Shown here: positions 12,379 to 23,248 of the stretch, piece after piece
Layout: every line of letters begins with the position of its first letter
How positions within the stretch are numbered: position 1 is the stretch's first letter
From: Echinometra lucunter
Taxonomy: Eukaryota; Echinodermata; Echinoidea; Camarodonta; Echinometridae
Direction: 5' to 3'
Assembly (NCBI GenBank): GCA_029962745.1
Contig: CM057157.1
Location: 22,309,588 to 22,373,587 of the forward strand
DNA length: 64,000 bases
The notes under the pieces: model-generated
Database searches by the model: none
The model's input: the letters and a program-made list of their open reading frames with translations, nothing else
Told to the model about the DNA's origin: nothing
Program-made: the position numbers and the translations under genes

Positions 12379-13100
12379 GTAACTTTTAAAAATGTGAGCT
12401 GCATCGGCCTACATGCTATCAGTGTATAATATACCCTGAAAATGCACTTCTAAAGCATCATCTTGCTTCACAAAAAGTGAAATTGTTCAAGTGACGGAAA
12501 ATGCTCGACCTTTTTTACCCCATTACATTCCTGGCTGTTTATTTATCCCTCTTAATATGTTTATAACACAGACATAAAATTCAACTATCTAATCAACCTT
12601 TTTGTATTATTTATTTCTCGATCACCACAGTGACTAGATTCCAGTAATTGCTTTTCCATGTTTACTTTTGTATTATGCGCTAATAATGATAATTATCATT
12701 AGCATTATCATCGTTCAGACGCAAATTCAAATCTTATATTATACTGCAAAAAGATGTTTAAAATATTTTCTTTTCTTTTGCTTTTTTTAATATCCTTCTC
12801 GTCTTATTGTCTTTGTAGTGTGTCATTATTTACCTGATATGTCTTGTCAACGGTAATGCAAGGGGATCAACCTCGATAAGCCTCTTTGGTTTTTGGTGAT
12901 CCCTCCATATTCTATTTTTTTCTTCTTTTTTTTTCATGTTTCACCTCCTGTATGTATTAGTGTGTGATGAGTTCTTGTATTTTCACGTTGTTTTTATGAA
13001 TTTGTATATGAAAATAAATGAAATTAATAGTGCTGTTATTATTATCATTATTATTATTATTATTATCATCATCATCATCATTATTACAGGAGATAAGACA
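12379..13100. other. AT-rich DNA downstream of/within the prepropeptide gene
   Basis: Contains a TAATGATAATTATCATTA palindrome near 12,683-12,700 and an ATT/ATC microsatellite at 13,033-13,085. If the 10,963 exon is real, this lies in the intron. No coding exon is recognised here. Confidence 0.5.
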
Positions 13101-13117
13101 TTCTAGAGTCAACTTAC

Positions 13118-13295
13118 CGAAGTACTTGTTGATTTTAGATCCCCTCTTTTGAGCCATGAAGAGTTCTTGCATTTCGGGATCGCGCTTCATGAACTCGATA
13201 TCAGCTGCCTCGTCATCGTCGTCGAATTCAAAGTCAGCCACGACGGCGACAACGAGAAGAGCAGCGAGGAGGAAGAAGAGAGCCTTGGCCATGTT
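13118..13295 (-). CDS. Secreted acidic prepropeptide, coding exon
   Basis: ATG is at 13,292-13,290, three bases after a good 3' splice site (CTACAG at 13,296-13,301), and the exon ends at a consensus donor G|GTAAGT (13,118/13,117) in phase 1. The 58 codons encode a hydrophobic signal peptide (residues 1-19, ending AVVA), an acidic propart (FEFDDDDEAADIEF), a KR site at 36-37, an 11-residue spacer (DPEMQELFMAQ), a KR site at 49-50, and the start of a mature peptide GSKINKYF. This is the layout of animal neuropeptide or antimicrobial-peptide precursors: an acidic propart neutralising a cationic product until dibasic cleavage. No named family was recognised. The 3' end is uncertain; reading through the donor gives only Asn/Asp-rich microsatellite translation. 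Confidence 0.75.
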
Positions 13296-13835
13296 CTGTA
13301 GCGCGAAAAGGGTGATATAAAAAAAAACAAATATGAATTTATTATTGATATTTTTTTTTAGAAAAATGATCAGGAGTGCACTTATTGTGACGTTAGTGAG
13401 ATAATGATTAAGTGACAACACCCCGTTTGCTTCTGCTTCCTTCGATGTGATTAGTCTCATTAAGGAAAACTGACGCATGCTGACATATGCAAGTTTAAGA
13501 AAATTACTGTGGTAAAAATTTCCACTTTTTATTACTTTCTATTGATGATTATCAAGATAATATGCATTATTATGAAAAATAAGGCAACGATTTAATGAAT
13601 CCAGACACTAACAAGGAAGGTATTTGACATAACTCTATATGTGTCACAGAAGAGTTATTTGACATCTAGTAGTCCACTGATGATGAAAGCGTTGGAGTAC
13701 AAAAATTTTTTCCAAGGATGAAATAAGATCGCTTCATCTGGCAGAAATATCGCTTTGTTTAAAAGATGATGCAAGTTTAGAAGACCCATATCTATTCGCC
13801 TATGAATTTAAAGCAAAAAAAGGGAAATTTCTTAC

Positions 13836-13898
13836 CTGTATTTGGTATATGTCGGGGATGGATTCAAGTGTCAGTTCACGATGAGGTTTGGAATCTGA
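13836..13898 (-). other. 5' UTR exon of the prepropeptide gene
   Basis: On the minus strand, sequence starting about 25-30 bp below a TATA box runs to a consensus donor CAG|GTAAGAA at 13,836/13,835. It contains no ATG that opens a long frame and would be joined across a ~540 bp intron to the coding exon at 13,295. The exact start is inferred from the TATA spacing. Confidence 0.6.
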
Positions 13899-13922
13899 AA
13901 GGACGATTCCACTTCCCACGGG

Positions 13923-13929
13923 TTATATA
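13923..13929 (-). promoter_or_regulatory. TATA box of the prepropeptide gene
   Basis: The minus strand reads GATATATAACCCGTGGG. TATATAA lies 25-30 bases upstream of the inferred 5' UTR exon. A strong TATA box suggests a highly or conditionally expressed gene, typical for effector or secreted-peptide genes. Confidence 0.6.
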
Positions 13930-13984
13930 TCTCCTTCCTAGCCGTCACGCCCTGGAAGATACTTGATCTCCAATTAGAAAACTG

Positions 13985-14720
13985 GTCTCGTCTGGGTTGC
14001 CATGGGAGATAGAGAGAGGGAGAGAGTGGGGAAGGAGAGAGACGGGAAGGGGGAGAATGGGAGACAGAAAGGGGAGTAAGAGAAGAGAAACAGTGAGAAA
14101 GAGAAGTTAAGGAGAGATGGGGATTGGAAGAGATGCAGAGGGGAGAGATGATAAGTTAAGAGAAGTAGAGAGGCGGGGTGAGAGTTAGAGACGGTTAGGC
14201 AAAGTATGGAAGGAGTAACATAGTAAAAGAGGAGAGAGATGTATCAGGAGAAAACATGGTGAGAGTGGAGTTAGGGAGAGATGGGAGGAAATGAGATTAT
14301 AAGACGAAAAGAGGAAGAGATAGAGAGAGGGGGAAGGGGAGTTAGAGACGGATGGTCAATAAGGAGATCTATGATGTGTGAGAAGACTAAGAGAGGAAAA
14401 GAGAGGGAGAGAGAGAGAGAATGGGGCATGGAAACAAATGAATATGGAGAAAGAAGGCGGGGAGATACAAAGAGGGGGAGGGGTGAAGAGGACCTGGTGT
14501 TTCAAAGCACTCAGTCGAGGAGAAGGGTTGTAATTGATACTTTTACGCTCAGCAGTCCAAATTTCCCAATTCCTTTACTCATTTTTCGCTTCATACATCA
14601 GGGCAGGGAAAAGGAGATACAGAGATAAAAACACCGACTTAAAAAAAAAAAGGAGGGAGACGTCGGGATGAAAGACATAAAACAGTGAGATGTAGAGAGA
14701 AAGAGAAGAAGGAGAAGTGG
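13985..14720. repeat. Polypurine (GA-rich) tract, ~730 bp
   Basis: The plus strand is overwhelmingly A and G (GAGAGAGGGAGAGAG, AAGGGGGAGAAT, and so on), with one interruption at about 14,485-14,600. It lies directly upstream of the minus-strand TATA promoter. Frames through it are Arg/Glu/Gly-rich artefacts. Confidence 0.85.
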
Positions 14721-15212
14721 CGACATTGAGATCTAATTAATAACGATTCGCTGACGTTGATCGCCTTGACAAGGTTGACCATGAAAGTGGTAAAAATAGC
14801 TCAATAACAGCATGTTTTCATTAAATGTCGAGATATGCTTTTATAATAACTGATTAATCGAAAGCCTTCTCTCTCTTCATCTTATACATTTTTTGAAGGA
14901 AACTTAGTGTACTGATTTTTATGTGAATAGCTGATGCCGCCTGTAGGACCTATACTAATAAGTTTTTTTGTGTGTTTTTTCTTTCCCTGATAGATACACT
15001 AAGAATTATGATACTATTTTAATCTCTTTGAATGTATGTGACTTGAAATAATACATTTTCCCCTCACTACCACTTAGTCTCATGAACACGAAAATATAAA
15101 TGAATTGCTGATTATTACACCCCATAATACCATCAGTGTAGTAAACTTCTTTCATTTTGGTATGACGTTATTATTTGGAAGGCGGGTTGGAAGATTAATG
15201 GAATGTATCCCA
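14721..15212. other. Intergenic DNA, nothing recognised
   Basis: AT-rich, no ORF with domain signal and no repeat match within the window. Confidence 0.6.
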
Positions 15213-15522
15213 GGGGTGTGTTTCATAAAGCTGTTCGTAAAGTTACGAATGACTTGAATATGGCATACCAAATGGAATCATCAGTCATTATAAATTACAT
15301 CAGCTAAAGGTGAAATATGCAGGCATAGATTAACATTACTTTCTTCACAAACATTTTTATTGCGAAGTATCTTTTTGGCCAAAATTTAACTGAGATTATG
15401 GGAAATGCAGTCACACTTTGTTAAAATGTCAGGAAATCTTTAGACATCCCATTTGGCACTTCATATTCAAGTCGTTCGTAAAGTCATTCGTAACTTTACG
15501 AACAGCTTTATGAAACACCCCC
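15213..15522. repeat. Foldback element, TTTCATAAAGCTGTTCGTAA family (copy 1)
   Basis: The left end GGGGTGTGTTTCATAAAGCT plus GTTCGTAAAGTTACGAA is inverted at the right end (TTACGAACAGCTTTATGAAA plus CACCCC). The interior contains ATGGAATCATCAGTCATTAT. Copies at 51,153-51,480 and 55,431-55,604 share these ends, and a decayed relative lies at 56,910-57,262. Confidence 0.92.
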
Positions 15523-15772
15523 AGGTCCGTAAAGCATTTAGGCTACATGCAGATAACGAACGTGTCAACATAACCCATGCTATACAGATCAAGATAAAGG
15601 GATCTGAATAGCCTTAATCTGTCTCCACTGTTAGGTATGTGAAAATGAGCAAATCAATACAACTGCCTAGGACCATGTGACAACTGCATAGCTTTTCGAT
15701 ACATCGCACCGAAAACAAGGACAACATGAAGCCCAACAAATGAGGCATTGACAATTTTGGAAGGTCATATAC

Positions 15773-16120
15773 ATTGGCGTAAATCCCGGGGGGGATGGCG
15801 TGTACAAATATCCCCCCCCCCCACTTTTTAAGAAAGAAAATATATTTTAATTAATCCGTTAGTAAAATCTTTGAATATCTGTCATAAACAACCATCATAT
15901 TTTAGAATTTCTATTTGAAAATGCGATTGAAAACCAAAAAAGTGGTTATTTTTGGCTCGCTCGCTTCGCTCGCTCGCAAAATAAATATTAAAATGTGTGT
16001 AGGGGGGTCTGTGGGGGTCAGTGAGGGTGTGTGCTTATACTTAAGTGTGAGATCGACAGAAAAAAAAATCGTCAAAAAAGTCAATCATCCCCACTCCTCA
16101 GAGTGGATTTACGCCGGTGG
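15773..16120. repeat. MITE-like element, GGCGTAAATCC ends
   Basis: ATTGGCGTAAATCC at the left is inverted at the right as GGATTTACGCCGGTGG. A G run and a C run lie inside the left end. The interior carries AAAATGCGATTGAAAACC and the CG-rich motif GCTCGCTTCGCTCGCTCGC, shared with 24,150-24,420. A further GGATTTACGCCGGTG end occurs near 57,630. Confidence 0.75.
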
Positions 16121-17222
16121 TCATATAATTCCAACTTGACGCAAGTAGAACGTGATAATAAGAAACTTATGACGCCGTATCATTGATTTACCTGCTATTT
16201 TGTTTTGTTCTTATTTTTTCATTAAGGTATATTTTGCTTACATTTGTTTTGTTTTCTGCGTAGATGCTCCTCATTATTTTTATAACCAGTAGACAATAGA
16301 TGTGCTGATTAATGTTTGTGGAGATGTCGAAAAGTCAAAAGGTATTTTATCAGAAATACGAAAGTCATGAGTTCGAGTCCAGCTACTACTCTCTAACGTC
16401 AACGAAAATTCTTTCTACTTCTTGTATACTTTAAGTTTCGTATAGCGTACTTAAATTTTATTGCCAACTTATATCAGTTGCTAGATATCAGATTATATTA
16501 TTTTCATGCTATATTATAATTTTTTTTTGTTTTGAAACATGAGAAGAAAAAATACTTTTGAACTTTAACGTAACTTTCCATTCCCCATTTAGGTGGTAGC
16601 TTGGCACCTTGTATGAAGGAATACCTTCGAAGCAGTGAGCACCAAAAATTCTTAGCCTTGTTAAAAAGTGGACTATTGGGGCGCCTCGGTCACGTTGTCT
16701 AGTGGATATGACCCTTATTGCGGGATTATTGTCTTCGGATTATGAACATTCTCTGGCCAACTATCAACATCATCATCCTATAAATCATTGTCAGAACCTA
16801 CACCATAATCATCATCGCTGTCATGATTATAATCGCCACCACCATCATGACTATCAACATCAATATCATCACATCGTTATCATTACTTTCAACATCGTCG
16901 GCTTCGTCATTATCGTCATCATTTTCACAACAATCACCAACTTCTTAGCCATCATCATCATTATCGTTTTTATTTATCGTCATCATCATCTTCATCACCC
17001 AAAATCACCACCATCATCATTACCACAACCGTCCGCAAAAGCACCATCGCCATAGTTGTGGAAGGTTAACTGTGCTCACACGTGATTGTTAATGTTCAGC
17101 AGAATTTTTCCTTTTTAGTCAATTTTCATGTCATCACAATATCAGAAGGCAATATAATATGTTCTAGTTATACGGTTCCAATATTGAAAAGTGAAAAATG
17201 ATTTCTCATTATCCCCCCCGCC

Positions 17223-17295
<73 letters not shown>

Positions 17296-18570
17296 CTCTC
17301 ATTTCAGTTGTGTTTATGGCGGTGGATAATTATGGTATGAATTCTGAAGCGTTTTTCGGGAATCCAGCTGCGAGAGTTACCACGCAAAAGCATTGGAACA
17401 TGTAAATACTGATAGAGAAAGACTACCTTCCGGGCGCGTTCTGACCTTGAGTTCAAAACTTTTAACTCAAGGTCGGAGCCCAGATTTACACTCTTCTCTA
17501 CGAATGACACAAAAACTCTATCAGTTGTAATATAAGCCAACATTTTTTATAAGCTTTTGTTGAAGTTAAATAGCCATCCCATAAATTTGCTATTCTTTTT
17601 ATTTTTGTTGTTGCTGTTGTTGTTATCAATTTTGTTTTTGTTCTTGTTTTTGTAATTATGATTATTCTTGAAGCAGTCTTGATTGATACTACCTTTTCCT
17701 CCATTCTTCAAATCGTTTTATAACATTTTATACAAAAAGGTGTATTCAAAACTCATTCAGTTAGTGAGGCACTGTTATTATGTCTTCATGTTTGCAGACC
17801 AATCTATTTTAGTACCATACCAATCTGCCAATACACAACAGGGAGTGAGAACGCACGCACATGTTGTGGGAGAGCACACAACATCTGGCGTTGCTCGCCT
17901 TGCCGAAGCGAAGCGAAAAAAGCACGTCATTTTCCGGCCCGACGGGTATGCTAGAGATGCATGTTATTGGGAGCTGAAAGAGAACGGAAATCATCAGAAC
18001 AATAATCGATTCTGACACATTAATTGAATGAAAACAGTTGCAGTCTAATAAGTAGTAATAGCCGAATAAAAGTATCCTTTTTATTGAATGTTCAGGTAAT
18101 GATGGCTAAATATAAAGCCAAAATTATTGAAGCTGATGATTGTTAAAATCCTTGCGAAGCACACACATTCCCTTCATTAAGTGTTCTATTTTTACTCACA
18201 TCTTGTTAAACAAAAAGTTGACTCAAACGGAAGTTAATAATAGCTTATTAGTAAGATAGGATAAATGCACTTATACTTTGTTTATCCATGGTTTATCCGA
18301 GCGTTGTTTGTAAAACACAAAACAGAATAAGCTCTGTGACACTCAATAATCTTCTATATTCAAAATTTGCGGGCAAAAAAAAATCAAAATGAACGAAAAC
18401 ACTACTAAATGTATAATTAGTTAGGTCCGCTTAATAGCTATATACCATACCCTTATTCTTCTTTTTCATTTTCTTTTCTCTTTCACTTCTTTTAAAACAA
18501 AACTTTCTAAATCATTTAGACAAAAAATAATAATTTACATTACCTGAAGAGAGAAGACATGTTTTAAGAA
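16121..18570. other. Intergenic DNA with microsatellites
   Basis: ATC/CAC-rich degenerate microsatellite at about 16,760-17,050 (His/Asn/Ile-rich frame); C run followed by (CT)n at 17,212-17,296. An inverted pair around 17,450-17,475 (GACCTTGAGTT and AACTCAAGGTC) forms a short hairpin. No gene recognised. Confidence 0.55.
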
Positions 18571-18579
18571 TGTTGTGTG

Positions 18580-19220
18580 TACTTTACATGGAACCATTTG
18601 AAAAATAATGAAAAACGACGGATTTTTCAATAGATCTCTTCAATGATATGAAGCTCTCTAAAACGTCCAGCCTTTTGGAAATGTTAACACCTCACATAAA
18701 TAAGTAGTAAGTAAGTAATCATATACTACATTTTTGAAGATTAGTTTTAACTGGTACTAAATAGTAGTAAAAATATTCACAACCGCCATCGTATTGCTAC
18801 TCCACTTTTTGCCCTCACCTCTCTCTCTCCCGCAATAACAGTGACATAAAGAAAATAATAACGTAAATCATTTCATTTAGTATGCGAAGTAATTAACATA
18901 CGATTAATGTTTCAACTTCCAAAACATTCTTAGTTTGGCTCTGTTCATCACTATTGTAATTCTTTTTAGTTCACTTTACATGGTACCATTTGAAAAATAA
19001 TGAAAAAACAACGGATTTTTCAATAGATCTCTTCAATGGTATGAAGCTCTCTAAAACGTCATGCCATTTGGAAATGTTAACACCTCAAATAAATGAGTAG
19101 CAAGTAAGTAATCATACACTACATTTTTCAAGATTAGTTTTAAATGGTAGTAAAAATATTCACAACCGCCATCGTATTGCTACTCCACTTTTTGTCCTCA
19201 CCTCTCTCTCCCCCCACATG
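18580..19220. repeat. Direct duplication, ~250 bp units 390 bp apart
   Basis: 18,580-18,830 and 18,970-19,215 share long blocks, including ATTTTTCAATAGATCTCTTC, ATGAAGCTCTCTAAAACGTC, AAATGTTAACACCTCA and CAACCGCCATCGTATTGCTA. A second small duplicated phrase, ACAACCTGTAACTCAAAGCA, occurs at about 19,312 and 19,459. Function unknown. Confidence 0.85.
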
Positions 19221-20145
19221 CATATTTTATGTTGTAAAAAGTAAAAACAAATAAAAAACAGAAAATATAAAGAGAGTATTGTTTTAAAAAGTTGTAAGCT
19301 GTCAATGATATACAACCTGTAACTCAAAGCATATCATTAAATAAAAGTGTTGTTGAAAATTTTCACACCTGGGCCCCGTTTCATAAACCTTGTGACAACT
19401 GCCACAATTCTATGTAGGTATATAGGAATATATAGGTTGTAACACGTCATGAATAGGACAACCTGTAACTCAAAGCATGATTATCATAAAAAAGGATTTG
19501 TTAGAAATTTTCACATCTGACTCCTCTGCTCCATTTTATTCTTGTTCTATGACCTTCATCTTGAACTATACTGTTATTGATTGTGCAATATTTACATGCA
19601 AGCAGCGAAATACTGGAAGACGTGATTTGTCTGATGTTTATATTGTATTTTACCCATAATAGACACATTTTTACATTTTATTTTACCTATACTCGACACA
19701 TTTTACTTTGCATTTTACCTATACTAGACAAATTCAATCTCATAAAACCTTTTTTCTTTGTCATTTTGGTTTAAAGTGGGATTTAACATTGGAGGACATT
19801 TTTGCACGAGGTTATTTTTTTTACCTTATCTAGAAACAATTTGATGTTATTTGTCATTTATAATAGTTGTGTGTTTTTGTTTTCATTCAAAATGATCGTA
19901 TTAACATCTGTTATGATTTATTTCTTATCTCCCTGTTTCATTATCTTAATATTTTTGTGATAATCCGACCGACAGCGTGGCACTAAGTATCTACCCTCCC
20001 CTCCCCCACCCCCTTCACAATTTTTATGCCAATTTTGATCATTTCCTGATACTCCGTTTCTTTTGGAACACACGTCGTCTGTGACTTTTTGCAAGATATC
20101 AAACTTTGTTGTACAGGATGAAACTGCCAATGATTGCCCTGTGCA
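19221..20145. other. Downstream flank of the lectin gene
   Basis: AT-rich sequence. Imperfect tandem phrases of the form ACATTTTAC-TTTTACC-ATA occur at about 19,640-19,740. No gene is seen. It may include the 3' UTR of the minus-strand gene ending at 20,146. Confidence 0.5.
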
Positions 20146-20288
20146 TTAACGTTTTCCCGAATGGTGTACTGACTTCTTGCGGCGAACCTTTCTACCTTTA
20201 CCCGGTTTCGCTCCGCAAACGTAACCGAGCTTCGTCTCACCGTTCTCCTCAGCGGCTAATCCAGTTGCTTTGTTGATCGCGTAGTTGT
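20146..20288 (-). CDS. Lectin-domain gene, exon 3 (terminal)
   Basis: Acceptor TTTTTTTCAG at 20,289-20,298, then 143 bases to TAA (20,148-20,146). Encodes DNYAINKATG, the GYVC motif that closes the lectin fold, and a C-terminal Lys/Arg cluster ending HHSGKR. Confidence 0.8.
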
Positions 20289-21675
20289 CTGAAAAAAAGA
20301 TAATGATGGAAAAAAAGAAAGAAATGATTGTTATTATAATCCTTCCTTGAATTCCAATGCATATTTTTACCAATTATGACAAGGACAAGGGCCGTACGCA
20401 GAAATTTTTTCCGGGGAGGGGGGTGGCAAGAATACGTAAAATGTTCGAAGAAATACGCAAGCTAGGGAGCGAAGCGACCGAGCTGGTCACGATGGCGCTT
20501 TTGCTTTTTTTGTTTTTAAACTGAAATTGGAGGTTTTTTTAAAGCAGGTATATTTTCATTTCATTTTAACTAATTTTTTGTTATTTCATTTCCAAGAATA
20601 GAAAAATAGATAAGTAAAAGGAAATTACAATCATAACGGAAAAGGGAAGAAATCAGCCAATGCCTGTAAATCATCGAAAGAAATCAGGTGCCTGTAAGAG
20701 GCTCTCCTCATTATTTGGTGATGAAAAAATACATAAACAATAAGAAAAAGAAGAGAAAAGACAAAAGCAAATAAAACAGTAATTTAAGTCGGTATACCAT
20801 GTATACTAACCTGTATTAAATTGGGTCTTAATCCACAAACTTCCCTGACTGTTGCTGTTGTTCTTGATGTATTGGTTTTCTGGTGCATTCTAAATGGAAA
20901 GAAAAAAATAGAAAAATAAAAAACACTTTCATACTATAAACCCGGATAGTATGGTACCCACTTTATGTGAAACCTTGGAGAGAATTGTAGCAAGGCGCCA
21001 TTTCGGAAGCCCCGTGGTATTGTGGTGACGGATGTTACTTTTCATGCTAAAGATCCTGGGTTCGAACCTCGCTGGGTGCTTACATCCCTGGACTAGATGT
21101 TTTGCCCCCGTTATGTCCCTCTCGACTCGGGTGTATAAAATGGTTGCCTGGCTATGCTAAGGTAATGATAATTACAGGGCCAGGATGAAGACCTGGGGAG
21201 CATTATATGAAGAGTTTTGTCGGTGATTTTCACCGACTAATTTGCTGTCAGCCAATCAGATGCGAGGATTTTCAGTAGCTTGTAACATTTGTCGGTGATT
21301 TTCACCGACAAAACTCTTCATGAAACGCTCCCCTGTTCAGTTTTAAAATGCTGTAACTTATGTCAGGCATAACTGGAGGAGGGGGGGGGGGGCTTCCAAA
21401 TTGAGAAGAAAAGGTGATTTCATGGGTTATGCAATGAGTCAGGTGAATTGTTATATCAGTGCATAAATCAACTATTGTTAGGCATTATTAAAGCTCCCCA
21501 GTTGTGGTGAAAATAGGCATTAGCATAAAAGAACATCACCCAAACCGGAAAGGGTATTTAGTGATGTCGTAACTCTAGTTTGATAAAAACACATTTATAA
21601 TCATCCTCATCATTATCATTTTTTTATCATCATCCCCATAATAATGACCATCATCATCTTCATTATCATCATCAG

Positions 21676-21718
<43 letters not shown>

Positions 21719-22683
21719 GCAATCATTATTATCAATATCATAATAATTACTTCACTGGCTGGCACATTCTACCAAATCACAAAGACTTTTGCATTGTACC
21801 GAACGCCCATATTTTATGCACCTCGGTAGGCATTATAAGGGAGTAGCAATGTCGACGATATAATTCCTTGACTAACTGGCTCAAAAAACTAAATCTCGCA
21901 GCCCAAGTCAAGTGAAATCACTTGACTAAGGCCCTTGCCAGTTGATAAACAACTCAGAGCATTATTATTCACGGAGATTTAAGATCTTAAAAAAGCATAA
22001 GATTGAAGTCAACTGGAGGGGGAATAGAGAATTCCAAACTTATAACTGTATAAAGAGCAGTTTCATATCTCTATTGGTTTGCCTATTTGTTTCTTATCAG
22101 ATTCGGATTATGTAATATGGAGCTGTAATGTTCTCCATAAGCAATGGTTGATTAATATGGCTACTGAAAGTACATCAATTAGGATTTCCAAAGTCTTCAA
22201 GATCGTGAAAGAAAAAGAAGTAAACTGATGCATACTTACCGAATTGGTACCTGACACTTCGTAAAGCGAAGCAGGTTGGCCTTTGTATGACGGCTGATGC
22301 AGACACTTCAAAGCAGCCTCCGCAGCAGTGACTTGTTCATCTTCAAAGATCTTGACGCACATTGGGGACACTTTAGTCCAACCAGGAGCACAGTAGGTCT
22401 GCTCAGCAGGAGGTGGTGGTGGTGGTGGAGGAGGAGGAGGAGGAGGTGGAACTGGAGCTGCAAAGGTGTTCGGACCTGACGACTGGCTCTGGCCGGTGGA
22501 TCCTGCTTGTTGTTGGGTTCCGCCTGCATTCTGTTGGAGCTGTGTTTGTTTGAGTTTGAACAGGTCCTTCAGATTGCCGAACGACAAGCCCCTCTTGGCT
22601 CGAAGTTTGATATCCTGCAGCGTTTGGGCGTGAACTGCCGCAAGAAATCCTCCCAGGAGGAGGAAACAAAGGGTTCCTCTCAT
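20146..22683 (-). CDS. Secreted proline-rich C-type-lectin-domain protein (3 exons)
   Basis: Exons 22,683-22,240, 20,889-20,811 and 20,288-20,146 join at GT-AG sites (phases 0 and 1) into 221 codons plus stop. Residues 1-19 are a signal peptide. RAKR at 28-31 is a furin-type site followed by a basic amphipathic stretch (GLSFGNLKDLFKLKQ). Residues 52-72 are Q/G/S-rich and 79-92 are fourteen prolines. A C-type lectin domain starts at CAPGWTKVSPMC (Cys98, Cys109) and continues with AAEAALKC (Cys127), LWIKTQF (166-172) and LGYVC (Cys199). The tail (200-221) is strongly basic (KGRKVRRKK). Ca-binding motifs EPN/QPD and WND are absent, so sugar binding is doubtful. A proline-rich segment plus a lectin domain recalls echinoid spicule-matrix and C-lectin proteins; that assignment is inference. 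Confidence 0.85.
20384..20560. repeat. Truncated GCCGTACGCAG element in lectin-gene intron 2
   Basis: AGGGCCGTACGCAGAAATTT, a G-rich run, GGAGCGAAGCGACC and GAGCTGGTCACGA match the ends and core of the elements at 22,963-23,248 and 46,735-47,012. The opposite end is not seen, so it is a partial copy. Confidence 0.65.
20811..20889 (-). CDS. Lectin-domain gene, exon 2
   Basis: 79 bases between acceptor TTTAG (20,890-20,894) and donor G|GTTAGT (20,811/20,810). Encodes 26 residues including an Asn/Ser/Gln-rich loop and the hydrophobic core piece SLWIKTQF, at the place of the WIGL-type motif of lectin domains. Confidence 0.8.
21005..21110 (+). repeat. tRNA-derived SINE-like fragment in lectin-gene intron 1
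   Basis: CCGTGGTATTGTGGTGACGG followed by GATCCTGGGTTCGAACCTCG (B-box-like GGTTCGAACC) and TGCTTACATCCCTGGAC. Same layout as 10,215-10,330. Confidence 0.55.
21196..21334. repeat. Compact foldback element in lectin-gene intron 1
   Basis: The left arm (about 21,196-21,238: GGGGAGCATTATATGAAGAG, TTTTGTCGGTGATTTTCACC) and inverted right arm (about 21,289-21,334, ending AACTCTTCATGAAACGCTCC CC) are nearly identical. Each arm itself contains the palindrome GTCGGTGATTTTCACCGAC. The spacer is about 50 bp. Confidence 0.9.
21600..21745. repeat. (ATC)n microsatellite
   Basis: Degenerate then pure ATC repeats (about 21,670-21,718) within intron 1 of the lectin-domain gene. Confidence 0.9.
22240..22683 (-). 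CDS. Lectin-domain gene, exon 1 (coding part)
   Basis: Encodes residues 1-148: signal peptide, RAKR site, Q-rich linker, polyproline and the first half of the lectin domain. The ATG at 22,683 opens a clear signal peptide. The donor TCG|GTAAGT at 22,240/22,239 is consensus, phase 0. The proline run is encoded by a GGT/GGA-type triplet repeat on the plus strand (22,411-22,452), so its length may vary between individuals. Confidence 0.85.
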
Positions 22684-22726
22684 CCTTTGAACCCCTTTGA
22701 TAACCAGAAAACTTAAAATCGACTAG
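22684..22726 (-). other. Possible 5' UTR segment with upstream 3' splice site
   Basis: On the minus strand TTATTACAG (ending at 22,727) precedes CTAGTCG and 43 bases before the ATG of the lectin-domain gene. This could be a 3' splice site, implying a separate 5' UTR exon upstream as in the neighbouring prepropeptide gene. No clear TATA box is visible immediately upstream. Confidence 0.35.
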
Positions 22727-22962
22727 CTGTAATAACGAACGTTTATCAATCGTAACTCAGAAGAACGGTGTATGCCTAATGGTGTAAGGATTAAAATCTA
22801 TTTGATATGAAGTTGTTGATTTGCAAATGATGGGAAATAGCAATCTGGCAAGGGATTTGGGATGGACAAGGACACAACAAGAAATCGGTCCCACCTGTTG
22901 CGATGTTAAAGGATCAGTCGTCGTTACTGTATACTTTAATTACTTAATATCAGGTCAATACA

Positions 22963-23248
22963 TGGCCGTACGCAGCGGGGGGCAGGGGCCAGGGGGCAGT
23001 CGCCCACCCCCCCCCCCCCGCCCCGAAATTTAAAAAACTCACATTTTTTTACTGAAAAATTTCATAAAATCCACCAAAAGCTGCACCAAATCCTTCAATT
23101 TCACTTTTAAAAATGCAAAAGCACCCTCGTGACCAGCTTGGTCGCTTCGCTCCCTCGCTTTCAAGTTTCTTCGAAAATTTGTACGCGTCTTGCTGGCCCC
23201 CCCCCCCCCCCCCCCACAGGAAAAAAACATTCTGCGTACGGCACTGGG
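22963..23248. repeat. MITE-like element, GCCGTACGCAG ends
   Basis: ATGGCCGTACGCAGCGGGGG at the left and CATTCTGCGTACGGCACTG at the right are inverted. C runs lie just inside both ends (about 23,009-23,019 and 23,197-23,216). The core has ATTTCATAAAATCCACC, TCGTGACCAGCTTGGTCGC and GGTCGCTTCGCTCCC. An inverted full copy is at 46,735-47,012 and a partial at 20,384. Confidence 0.8.

Noticed and set aside
13010..13117. Read-through of the prepropeptide exon into an Asp/Asn-rich C-terminus
   Set aside because: The frame passes a consensus GTAAGT donor into an ATT/ATC microsatellite; an intron is far more likely.
14281..14628. 115-codon Arg/Glu-rich frame
   Set aside because: Product of the polypurine tract.
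17683..18015. 110-codon plus-strand frame
   Set aside because: No signal peptide, domain or supporting splice sites recognised; contains a CGAAGCGAAGCG-type motif common in local repeats.
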